NCBI GenBank assembly: GCA_019314375.1
Contig: JAFCZJ010000038.1
Location: 1-34,965 of the forward strand
Length of the DNA stretch: 34,965 bases
Reading direction: 5' to 3'
Source: Deltaproteobacteria bacterium
GTDB taxonomy: Bacteria; Myxococcota; B64-G9
The translations under genes were made by a program, and so were the position numbers. The notes below the pieces were generated by a model. The model worked only from the letters and a program-made list of their open reading frames with translations. It was not told the origin of the DNA and made no database searches. Below, piece after piece: positions 22,265 through 29,155 of the stretch (the stretch's first letter is position 1; every line of letters begins with the position of its first letter).

Positions 22265-23422
22265 CTACCTGTTGGCCTTGCGATAGCCCAGCAAATCCTG
22301 AGCCAGGATCATCTTTTGCACGTTGGTGGTGCCTTCCACGATTTGGTACAGGATGGCGTCACGGTAGTAGCGCGCCACGGGATACTCGGTGGAGTAGCCA
22401 TAGGCACCCAGGATGCGCATGGCTTTCTCGGAGCAATGGGTCACGGCCATGCCGGCCGTGTATTTGGCCAGGCAGGTTTCGCGCACGTTGCCGAGTTGGC
22501 CCTGGTCTTTTTGCCAGGCGGCTTTGTAGGTCAGCAGGCGGGCCGCTTCGATTTCCGCGGACATCTCCGCGAGCAGAGCCTGGTTCATCTGGAATTGGCC
22601 AATCTGCTTGCCGAATTGCTCGCGCTCCAGGCAGTATTGTATGGAGGCGTCCAGGCAGGCCTGGGCGACACCCACCCCGCCGGAAGCGCAGGAGAGCCTT
22701 GTCTGGTTTAAAGAACTGAAGACGATTTTCACGCCCGCGCCCTCGGGGCCCAAAAGCGCGTCGGCCGGCAGGCGAACGTCTTCAAAGCTGATTTCGCCGG
22801 TGGGGGAGGAGCGCGTGCCCAGCTTGTCCAAGTTGCTGGTGCTCACGCCTTCCGAGTGCATGTCCACCACGAAGGCGCTCATGCCGCGAGAACCCTGGCT
22901 GCGATCTGTGTAGGCGTAGACCATGGCCAGATCGGCGTGGGAAGCAAAGGAGATCCAGGTCTTGGATCCGTTTAAAATATAGCCGTCGCCATCTTTTTTG
23001 GCCGTGGCCTTTAAGGCCAAGACGTCCGAGCCCGCGTTGGGTTCGGTGATGGCGAAGCAGCCGATCTTCTCGGCGTTGATGAGGTCCGGCACCCACTTTT
23101 GTTTTTGTTCTTCCGTGCCGTGGCGCAGGATGCTCACAACCGTACCCAAGCATTGGGTGTTGAAGGCCACGCGCACCGAGGAGCTGCCGCGGCTTACCTC
23201 TTCGCAGAGGATGGCCTGGGCCAAAAAGCCCACGTCCGTGCCGCCGTAATCTTCCGGCACCGGGCAGCCGAAGTAGCCCAGTTCGCCCATCTTCTTGATC
23301 ACGTCTTTGGGGAAGTGGTGTTCTTCGTCCCACTTGTCCGCATGGGGTACGATTTCTTTTTCGGTGAAGGTGCGCGCTGCTTCCTTCATGGCCACCAGTT
23401 CTTCGTTCAGTCCGAAATCCAT
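22265..23422 (-). CDS. Acyl-CoA dehydrogenase, candidate non-decarboxylating glutaryl-CoA dehydrogenase
   Basis: This 385-aa flavoprotein oxidises an acyl-CoA to the 2-enoyl-CoA, passing electrons to ETF. Family motifs: FAITEPNAGSD (123-133), GSKTWIS (152-158), REQFGKQIGQFQ (267-278), and the catalytic base Glu363 (VEGTTNVQK). Glu363 is preceded by Val362, where butyryl- and decarboxylating glutaryl-CoA dehydrogenases have Tyr. Arg84 (SSSVRVAFNTQ) aligns with human GCDH Arg94 (DSGYRSAMSVQ), which holds the distal carboxylate. As I recall, a Tyr-to-Val change at this position separates glutaconyl-CoA-forming dehydrogenases (Desulfococcus) from decarboxylating ones. With crotonase, hydroxyacyl-CoA dehydrogenase and thiolase downstream and a Na+-pumping decarboxylase nearby, glutaryl-CoA is the best substrate guess. 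The ATG at 23422 has GGGAGG about 12 bases upstream. Confidence 0.9.
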   Translation of the reverse strand: MDFGLNEELVAMKEAARTFTEKEIVPHADKWDEEHHFPKDVIKKMGELGYFGCPVPEDYGGTDVGFLAQAILCEEVSRGSSSVRVAFNTQCLGTVVSILRHGTEEQKQKWVPDLINAEKIGCFAITEPNAGSDVLALKATAKKDGDGYILNGSKTWISFASHADLAMVYAYTDRSQGSRGMSAFVVDMHSEGVSTSNLDKLGTRSSPTGEISFEDVRLPADALLGPEGAGVKIVFSSLNQTRLSCASGGVGVAQACLDASIQYCLEREQFGKQIGQFQMNQALLAEMSAEIEAARLLTYKAAWQKDQGQLGNVRETCLAKYTAGMAVTHCSEKAMRILGAYGYSTEYPVARYYRDAILYQIVEGTTNVQKMILAQDLLGYRKANR

Positions 23423-23477
23423 GGTTTTGCCTGCCTCCCAAAGTATTGATACAAATGTCAAAGGCCTGATCGCCGGT

Positions 23478-23506
23478 AGAATGCCCGCGTGCAGATGGGC
23501 TGTCAA
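23478..23506 (-). promoter_or_regulatory. Candidate promoter of the acyl-CoA dehydrogenase operon
   Basis: A perfect TTGACA (23506-23501) is followed after 17 bases by CATTCT (23483-23478), only 3/6 to consensus. Just downstream, at 23446-23461, an imperfect inverted repeat TTGA-N8-TCAA could be an operator. The downstream gene starts at 23422. Confidence 0.4.
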
Positions 23507-23566
23507 GAGTGAATCGCGAAGAGTTTTGGGGTGGAAAATCGGAGACTTGAGGCGGAACTAGCGCTT

Positions 23567-25816
23567 CTAGTTGCGGCGGCGACGGATGCCGCGGAGGGCC
23601 AAGAGGCAGAGGCCCCAGAAGAAGAGGCCGGCGGAACCCGCGCCAGCCGCCGCACAACCGCAGCCGCCGTCATCTCCGTCGTCGGAGGAGCCGCCATCGG
23701 TTTGCGTGCCCGCGTCGGTCAGGCCTGCGTCGGTCTCGGTGCCTGCGTCGGTCTCGGTGCCTGCATCGGTCTCGGTGCCGGCATCTTCCTCGGTGCCTGC
23801 GTCGGTCTCGATGCCTGCATCCGTCTCGCCGGGCTCGGGCAAGTCGGCCGTGGGCCAGCGTTCAGCGAAATCGGTGGCCAGGCCATCGGCACCGGTGCCG
23901 CCCACCAGGTAGATGTGTCCGTCCAGGCTCGCGCCGGCCAGATTCTCGCGTGCCATGCCCAGGGTGTCGATTTGTTCGATCCAGACCCCGTCGTTGTAGC
24001 AGAACCACAGGTCCAAGACCCCGTCGTTGCCTTGACCGCCCAAAGAGCAGAGCTGGCCTTCATGCACGACACCGGCCTGGTGCAAGATGAACTGGGGCAG
24101 GCGTCCGCCCTCGCTCCAGGTGTCGGCCGCGGGATCGAAGATGGCGGTGGCCGAGGTGATCCAGATGGACTCGGGATCTTCGGTGTCGTCAAAGAAGCCA
24201 CCGGCCACCACGATCTTGCCGTCCACCACCCCACAGGCCGAAGCCGAGAGGCCCACTTCCGGGGCCGCGCCCTCGGACCATGTATCGTTGGCTGCATCGT
24301 AGATCAGCAGGGCGGCCAGGGTGGTGTCCGTGCCTTCGGGCAGGCCGATGAAGTCTCCGTCGGCGTCCACGTCGGCCCAGCCACCCACCGCGTAGAGCAT
24401 GCCGTCGTGGCAGGCCACATTGGCCAGGGCCACCGCATGGGGCGGGCTCGCCGCGTTGCTCCAGCTGTCGCCGGCCAGGTCGTAGATCCACAACTCGGGC
24501 TGGAAGGACCAGTGGCTCTCGTCCGCCGCGGAGCCGTCCAAGCCGCCCAGGTAATAGATTTTTCCGTCCATGGCGCAGGCCGAACCCTGGGTCGCCGCCG
24601 TGGGCAGATCGGCCATGTCGGCATCGCGCCAGGTGTTGTCCGTGGCGGACCAGGCCCAGGTGGTGTCCACGGCCATGTAGTTGCTGCTGGCCGTGTCCAA
24701 ATAGTCTCCACCCATGGCGAAGAGTCGTCCGTCGGCTGCCACCACCTGGCTGTTGGCCAAGGCCTGGGGCAAGCTGTCGATGAGCTGCCAGGCGTCGGAG
24801 GCGTGGCGCAGGCGGATGAGGGCCATGGCTTGTTTGTCGTCTGTCCCGGTCGACACTTGCACGGTCAGTTGTTCGGCAGGGCTCATGGGGGCGTCGACCG
24901 GCACAGCGATCTCCACGGAAAAGTCCAGGTTGCCGTCGGCGGGTACCGTCAGGCTGCCGGGATTTGTGGTGACGGTCCAGCCCGAAGTGGTGGAGGCGCT
25001 GCATGTGGCCTCGAGTTCGCTCGTGCCGAAATTGCTCACCGTGTAAGTGAGCTGCAGGGTGGCTCCCGGTTCAGCAAGCAGGTCCTGGCGCGCGGGGAAG
25101 ACCCCGGCCCCGTCGCTTTTTGCAAAGCGCACCGAGTACTCGTCGGGAATCTCGCCCGCGCCCGGGCAGATGCCCAGGCCGATGTCGCCCGATTCGTTTT
25201 CCAGGCCGATGGTGGTGTTGGCGTCCCAGCGGGGGCCCCCAGCCAACAGGCCTGATTCCATCACGTTGACTTGGATCTCAAAGCTGTCTTCGTAAAGCAC
25301 GATCTGGAAGGTCACGGGATCGCTCTCCCAGTCGTCCAGGAACAGATCCACGGCCTCGAAGGTGACGACAAACATTCTGGAGCCTGCCACGCCCAGGCTG
25401 TCGTAATAGATCTCTCCAGAGGTGTCCGCGCTGGGGTCTAAGTCCTGGTAGAAGCCGTAAATGGCCCCGTTGGGTTCTTCGACCAGGGGCAGGGGGCATT
25501 GGCCGGCGAATCCTGCGCTCATGTCCACGCTTTGGAAGGCCAAAAAGCCGTTGGAGCCCACGTATATGAATGAGTAAGTGGTTCCGTAGAATTCGAAGGT
25601 GAAGGGCATCTCGATGGGATCGCTTATCGCATCATCGCCCAGACTGATGCGGGTCCCCGAGCTGATGTCGATCCATTCGTAGGTTGCGCTTGCTTCATCG
25701 GAATCGGCCCAGCCGTATCCCCCTTGATCGGGCCCTCCGGTGGCGGCAAATGTTGAAGCGGACAAGGCCAGAATCAGTATGCTGGTCAGACAACAGCACA
25801 GACTGCCACTTTTCAT
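23567..25816 (-). CDS. Secreted kelch-repeat surface protein with MYXO-CTERM-like tail
   Basis: This is a 749-aa exported protein. Residues 1-25 are a signal peptide with a Cys-Cys-Cys run in its hydrophobic core. Residues about 27-230 match a beta-rich module common in such proteins (GYGWADSDE, FYGTTYSFIYVGSNGFLAF). Next comes an Ig-like stretch (LTYTVSNFGTSELEATC), then about five kelch-type blades (for example GKIYYLGGLDG, GMLYAVGGWAD, GKIVVAGGFFD, GHIYLVGGTGAD). A spacer of repeated Thr-Asp-Ala-Gly-Thr-Glu units precedes the end, where Gly-Cys-Gly-Cys (718-721), a hydrophobic helix and Arg-Arg-Arg-Arg form a tail like the MYXO-CTERM sorting signal. It is presumably displayed on the outer surface; the ligand is unknown. 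The start at 25816 has GGGAGA upstream. Confidence 0.9.
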   Translation of the reverse strand: MKSGSLCCCLTSILILALSASTFAATGGPDQGGYGWADSDEASATYEWIDISSGTRISLGDDAISDPIEMPFTFEFYGTTYSFIYVGSNGFLAFQSVDMSAGFAGQCPLPLVEEPNGAIYGFYQDLDPSADTSGEIYYDSLGVAGSRMFVVTFEAVDLFLDDWESDPVTFQIVLYEDSFEIQVNVMESGLLAGGPRWDANTTIGLENESGDIGLGICPGAGEIPDEYSVRFAKSDGAGVFPARQDLLAEPGATLQLTYTVSNFGTSELEATCSASTTSGWTVTTNPGSLTVPADGNLDFSVEIAVPVDAPMSPAEQLTVQVSTGTDDKQAMALIRLRHASDAWQLIDSLPQALANSQVVAADGRLFAMGGDYLDTASSNYMAVDTTWAWSATDNTWRDADMADLPTAATQGSACAMDGKIYYLGGLDGSAADESHWSFQPELWIYDLAGDSWSNAASPPHAVALANVACHDGMLYAVGGWADVDADGDFIGLPEGTDTTLAALLIYDAANDTWSEGAAPEVGLSASACGVVDGKIVVAGGFFDDTEDPESIWITSATAIFDPAADTWSEGGRLPQFILHQAGVVHEGQLCSLGGQGNDGVLDLWFCYNDGVWIEQIDTLGMARENLAGASLDGHIYLVGGTGADGLATDFAERWPTADLPEPGETDAGIETDAGTEEDAGTETDAGTETDAGTETDAGLTDAGTQTDGGSSDDGDDGGCGCAAAGAGSAGLFFWGLCLLALRGIRRRRN
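23708..23830. repeat. 18-bp coding tandem repeat in the kelch gene
   Basis: About six near-copies of an 18-base unit (plus-strand GCCTGCGTCGGTCTCGGT) encode the Thr-Asp-Ala-Gly-Thr-Glu spacer between the kelch domain and the sorting tail. Copies differ at a few bases. The number of units could change by slippage, altering how far the protein stands off the surface. Confidence 0.8.
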
Positions 25817-25891
25817 TGGAATCTCCCTGGTATTTTTTTCCATTTACTCATGGGCGATCCCCGGCGGCAAGCAAAATTACCCTATCGCTTG

Positions 25892-25920
25892 TTGACAAAT
25901 GGCGCTGTGAAGGGGATCTT
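25892..25920 (+). promoter_or_regulatory. Candidate promoter of the Na+-decarboxylase operon
   Basis: TTGACA (25892-25897) is followed after 17 bases by GATCTT (25915-25920), a weak -10 (3/6). It lies in the 156-bp gap between the divergent kelch and decarboxylase genes and would give a leader of about 45 bases containing the hairpin at 25934-25952. Confidence 0.35.
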
Positions 25921-25933
25921 GGCCCTTGTTCGA

Positions 25934-25952
25934 GAACGGGATGCACCCGTTC
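25934..25952 (+). promoter_or_regulatory. Leader hairpin before the decarboxylase gamma gene
   Basis: GAACGGG and CCCGTTC form a perfect 7-bp stem with a 5-base loop, 6 bases before the AGGAGG ribosome site at 25959-25964. It could affect mRNA stability or ribosome access. No U-run follows, so it is not an ordinary terminator. Confidence 0.4.
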
Positions 25953-25972
25953 GGCAGTAGGAGGAAACAACC

Positions 25973-26329
25973 ATGATCGACGGCCTTGTCATCCTGCTGA
26001 TGGGATTGGGCGTGGTCTTCGTGTTCTTGGTGATCCTGATGGGATTCATCAAGCTCTTGGGCCTGCGCAAGGCTCGACCTCTTATCCATGCCTGCATGGC
26101 GGGAGTGCCCGCCTTTCGGCCCAGGGTCGGCGGACCGGGCAAGCGGGTGGATCTGGGCGGTAAGGTGGATGAAGGGCCGGACGAGGGCGCTCATTTGGCT
26201 GCTGCCGTAGCTGTTGCCCTGGTCTTGTCCGCCAAGCGGCCGCCGAGACCCTGCCTGGTGGCCGAAGGACCCAGCACCTGGCGCAGCGCCGGTCGGGCCG
26301 AGCAAATGAAAGCACTGAGGCGACGATGA
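25973..26329 (+). CDS. Na+-pump decarboxylase gamma subunit (OadG family)
   Basis: This 118-aa protein has one N-terminal membrane helix (residues about 3-30, [20 protein letters not shown]) that places it in the inner membrane with the beta subunit, then a basic and Pro/Gly-rich cytoplasmic part. The short segment [17 protein letters not shown] matches the C-terminal motif by which gamma subunits contact the carboxyltransferase. In this family gamma holds the soluble and membrane subunits together. AGGAGG lies 8 bases before the start, and the stop overlaps the beta gene by ATGA (26326-26329). Confidence 0.85.
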   Translation: MIDGLVILLMGLGVVFVFLVILMGFIKLLGLRKARPLIHACMAGVPAFRPRVGGPGKRVDLGGKVDEGPDEGAHLAAAVAVALVLSAKRPPRPCLVAEGPSTWRSAGRAEQMKALRRR

Positions 26330-27450
26330 ATTTTTCGAGCGCCGTTTCTGATTTTTCCGGGCAGATGGGGCTGATGCATATGAGTTGGCAGGAGCCGCTC
26401 ATGTGGGCCATCGGCGGTCTGCTTCTCTTTCTGGGCGTCTACAAGAAGTTCGAGCCCCTTTTGCTTATTCCCATCGGCTTTGGTGCCATTTTGACCAATA
26501 TCCCCACCGCCGGCATGATGCAGCCCGGCGGTTGGCTCTACGCGGTTTACCAGTTCGGCATCGAGGGGCCGGGGCTTTTTCCCCTGGTGGTCTTCATGGG
26601 CGTGGGTGCCCTGACCGATTTCGGCCCCCTTTTGGCCAACCCCAAAACAGCCCTTTTGGGCGCTGCGGCCCAACTGGGTATCTTCGTCACGGTCATCGGC
26701 GCTTTGGCCTTGGGCTTCGACCTGAAGGAAGCCGCCGCCATCGGTATCATCGGCGGTGCCGACGGGCCCACTTCGATTTACGTGGCCGGGCGCTTGGCCG
26801 ATCATCTCTTGGGGCCCATCGCAATTTCGGCCTATTCCTATATGGCCCTGGTGCCCATCATTCAGCCACCCATCATGCGGCTTCTGACCACGAAAAAAGA
26901 GCGGGCCATCAAGATGGAGCAGACCCGCGAGGTTTCCCGTCTGGCCAAGATTGTTTTCCCCGTGGGCGTGGTTCTGCTTTGCGCCTTGCTGGTGCCCTCG
27001 GCCACGCCGCTTATCGGTATGCTCATGTTCGGCAATTTGCTTCGGGAGGCCGGCGTGGTGGACCGTTTGGCAAAGACCGCCCAGAACGAGCTCATCAACA
27101 TCGTGACCATCTTTTTGGGTCTCTGCGTGGGCGCCAAGATGAGCGCCCCGGATTTTTTGAACTTGGACACCTTGATGATCATGGGCCTGGGCATGGTGGC
27201 CTTCATGATCGGTACGGCTGGCGGGGTTCTTTTGGGCAAGCTCATGTGCCTGATGAGCGGTGGCAAGGTCAACCCCCTCATCGGCGCGGCCGGCGTCAGC
27301 GCCGTGCCCATGGCCGCCAGGGTGGTTGAAATCGAGGGCCAGAAGGCCAACATGGACAATCACCTGCTCATGCACGCCATGGGCCCCAACGTCTGCGGGG
27401 TCATCGGTTCGGCCGTCGCGGCCGGCGTGTTGTTGTCGTTAGTTGGATGA
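26326..27450 (+). CDS. Na+-translocating acyl-CoA decarboxylase, beta subunit (OadB/GcdB/MmdB family)
   Basis: This 374-aa polytopic inner-membrane protein releases CO2 from carboxybiotin and exports Na+. The Na+-site motif [15 protein letters not shown] (about 140-154) keeps Asp146, and the second conserved region [14 protein letters not shown] (near 323-336) and [14 protein letters not shown] (near 350-363) are intact. The substrate (oxaloacetate, methylmalonyl-CoA or glutaconyl-CoA) is set by the carboxyltransferase, which here is of the acyl-CoA type. The ATG overlaps the gamma stop by 4 bp. Confidence 0.95.
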   Translation: MNFSSAVSDFSGQMGLMHMSWQEPLMWAIGGLLLFLGVYKKFEPLLLIPIGFGAILTNIPTAGMMQPGGWLYAVYQFGIEGPGLFPLVVFMGVGALTDFGPLLANPKTALLGAAAQLGIFVTVIGALALGFDLKEAAAIGIIGGADGPTSIYVAGRLADHLLGPIAISAYSYMALVPIIQPPIMRLLTTKKERAIKMEQTREVSRLAKIVFPVGVVLLCALLVPSATPLIGMLMFGNLLREAGVVDRLAKTAQNELINIVTIFLGLCVGAKMSAPDFLNLDTLMIMGLGMVAFMIGTAGGVLLGKLMCLMSGGKVNPLIGAAGVSAVPMAARVVEIEGQKANMDNHLLMHAMGPNVCGVIGSAVAAGVLLSLVG

Positions 27451-27467
27451 GTGCAGGGAGGCACGAT

Positions 27468-29021
27468 ATGAAGACCATCAAAGAAGGCCTGGCGGACTTG
27501 GATGCGCGCGAAGAAAAAGCGCTGGCTCAAGGCGGCGAAAAGGCCGTAGCCAGGCAGCACAAAGGCGGCAAGCTGACCGCCCGTGAGCGGCTGGCCCTGC
27601 TTTTCGATGCCGACAGTTTCACCGAGACCGACATGTTCGTGCGTCATCGCTGCCACAACTTCGGTCTTGAGAAGACCGAGATCCCGGGCGACGGCGTGGT
27701 CTGCGGCTATGGCCTGGTGGGTGGTCGACGCATTTTTGCATACGCTCAGGATTTCACCGCGCGGGCCGGCACGATGAGCGAAATGCAATCGAAGAAGATC
27801 TGTCGCTTGATGGATTTGGCCATCAAGACCGGTGCGCCCATGGTGGGTCTGAATGATTCGGGTGGTGCGCGGATCCAGGAAGGCGTCGACGCCTTGAGCG
27901 GATACGGCCAGATTTTCTTTCGGAACACCTTGGCCTCGGGCGTGGTGCCGCAGATCAGCGGCATCATGGGGCCCACGGCTGGCGGGGCCGTCTACTCGCC
28001 GGCCATGACCGACTTTGTTTTCATGGTGAAGAACTCAAGCTACATGTTCATCACCGGCCCCCAGGTCATCAAGGCGGTCACCGGTGAAGAGGTCGACTCC
28101 GAGACGCTTGGTGGCGCGACGGTGCATGCCAGCCGCAGTGGCTGCTCGCATTTTGCCTGCGAGAGCGACGCGGATGCCATCGACCAAATTCGCGAGCTTC
28201 TGAGCTACTTGCCCTCCAACAACCTGGAAGATCCGCCGGTGGCACCCTGCTCGGACGATCCGGCGCGGGATTGTCCTGAGTTGGATAGCGTGGTGCCCGA
28301 CGATCCGCGCAAGTCCTATGATATGCGGACGGTCATCGCCTCGTTGGCCGACGATGGTAAGTTTTTCGAAACCCACGAACTTTTTGCCACCAACATGATT
28401 GTTTGCTTCATCCGTATGGGCGGCATGCCCGTGGGCGTGGTGGCGAACCAGCCGATGGTGATGGCCGGGGCCTTAGACGTCAACGCCTCGGACAAGGCCA
28501 CACGATTTATTCGTTTTTGTAATGCCTTCAATATTCCGCTTCTGACCCTGGTGGACGTACCCGGCTACTTGCCCGGCGTCGAGCAGGAACATTCGGGCAT
28601 CATCCGCCACGGTGCAAAGCTTCTGTGGTGTTATTCGGAAGCCACCGTGCCCATGGTCACCCTGGTGACGCGCAAGGCCTATGGTGGATCTTATCTGGCC
28701 ATGTGCTCGGCGGATTTGGGTGCCGACTGCGTCTTCGCCTGGCCCAACGCCGAGATCGCGGTCATGGGTGCCGAGGGTGCCTCGCGTATCATCTTTCGCA
28801 AGGAGATCGCGGCGGCCGAGGACAAAGACGCCAAGTTCGCCGAGAAGGTAGACGAGTACGAAGATCTCTTCGCCAATCCCTACAAGGCAGCCGAACGAGG
28901 CTACGTCACCGCGGTCATTCGCCCGAGTGAGTCACGAGCTCGGGTTCTGGAGGCCTTTTCCATGTTACGCAACAAACGAGAGTTGCGGCCTTCCAGAAAA
29001 AACGGCAACATCCCTATGTGA
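27468..29021 (+). CDS. Acyl-CoA carboxyltransferase subunit (MmdA/PccB family) of the Na+ decarboxylase
   Basis: This 517-aa cytoplasmic subunit moves a carboxyl group from an acyl-CoA to biotin. LNDSGGARIQEGV (128-140) and GPTAGGAVYSPAMTDF (168-183) form the N-terminal crotonase-type oxyanion site; a C-terminal half with VDVPGYLPG and RKAYGGSYLAM forms the second. The end, RKNGNIPM, matches the KHGNIP terminus of methylmalonyl-CoA decarboxylase and propionyl-CoA carboxylase proteins. It is shorter than the roughly 590-aa GcdA of Acidaminococcus. Substrate may be methylmalonyl-CoA or, by neighbourhood, glutaconyl-CoA. The start at 27468 has GGGAGG 6 bases upstream; another in-frame ATG (27447) overlaps the beta stop. 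No biotin-carrier gene or domain is found nearby. Confidence 0.92.
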   Translation: MKTIKEGLADLDAREEKALAQGGEKAVARQHKGGKLTARERLALLFDADSFTETDMFVRHRCHNFGLEKTEIPGDGVVCGYGLVGGRRIFAYAQDFTARAGTMSEMQSKKICRLMDLAIKTGAPMVGLNDSGGARIQEGVDALSGYGQIFFRNTLASGVVPQISGIMGPTAGGAVYSPAMTDFVFMVKNSSYMFITGPQVIKAVTGEEVDSETLGGATVHASRSGCSHFACESDADAIDQIRELLSYLPSNNLEDPPVAPCSDDPARDCPELDSVVPDDPRKSYDMRTVIASLADDGKFFETHELFATNMIVCFIRMGGMPVGVVANQPMVMAGALDVNASDKATRFIRFCNAFNIPLLTLVDVPGYLPGVEQEHSGIIRHGAKLLWCYSEATVPMVTLVTRKAYGGSYLAMCSADLGADCVFAWPNAEIAVMGAEGASRIIFRKEIAAAEDKDAKFAEKVDEYEDLFANPYKAAERGYVTAVIRPSESRARVLEAFSMLRNKRELRPSRKNGNIPM

Positions 29022-29023
29022 CC

Positions 29024-29148
29024 CGGATCCGCCATCTCTCTGCGCAACTCGGCGTCGAATCGACAAAGTCGATGCTCGACGTGGGGAACCACGCCTCCGC
29101 TCGACTTCGCCGCTCCTCCTTGATTTGCACAGAGATATGGCGGATCCG
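29024..29148. repeat. Imperfect 24-bp inverted repeat around a 77-bp centre
   Basis: The left arm (29024-29047) begins CGGATCCGCCATCTCTCTG. The right arm (29125-29148) reads on the other strand CGGATCCGCCATATCTCTG. The arms match at 22 of 24 positions. The 77-bp centre contains a smaller hairpin (CGTGG/CCACG) and several GTCGA repeats. It lies in the gap between the carboxyltransferase and the TolC-like gene. It could be a large terminator/attenuator or a small non-autonomous mobile element; no target-site duplication is evident. Confidence 0.75.
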
Positions 29149-29155
29149 AAAAGCC

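Noticed and set aside
23531..25255. Long plus-strand frame of 574 codons, rich in Gly and Val
   Set aside because: It lies antisense to the kelch gene, whose signal peptide, kelch motifs and sorting tail are clear. The plus-strand composition is a mirror of that repetitive GC-rich gene.
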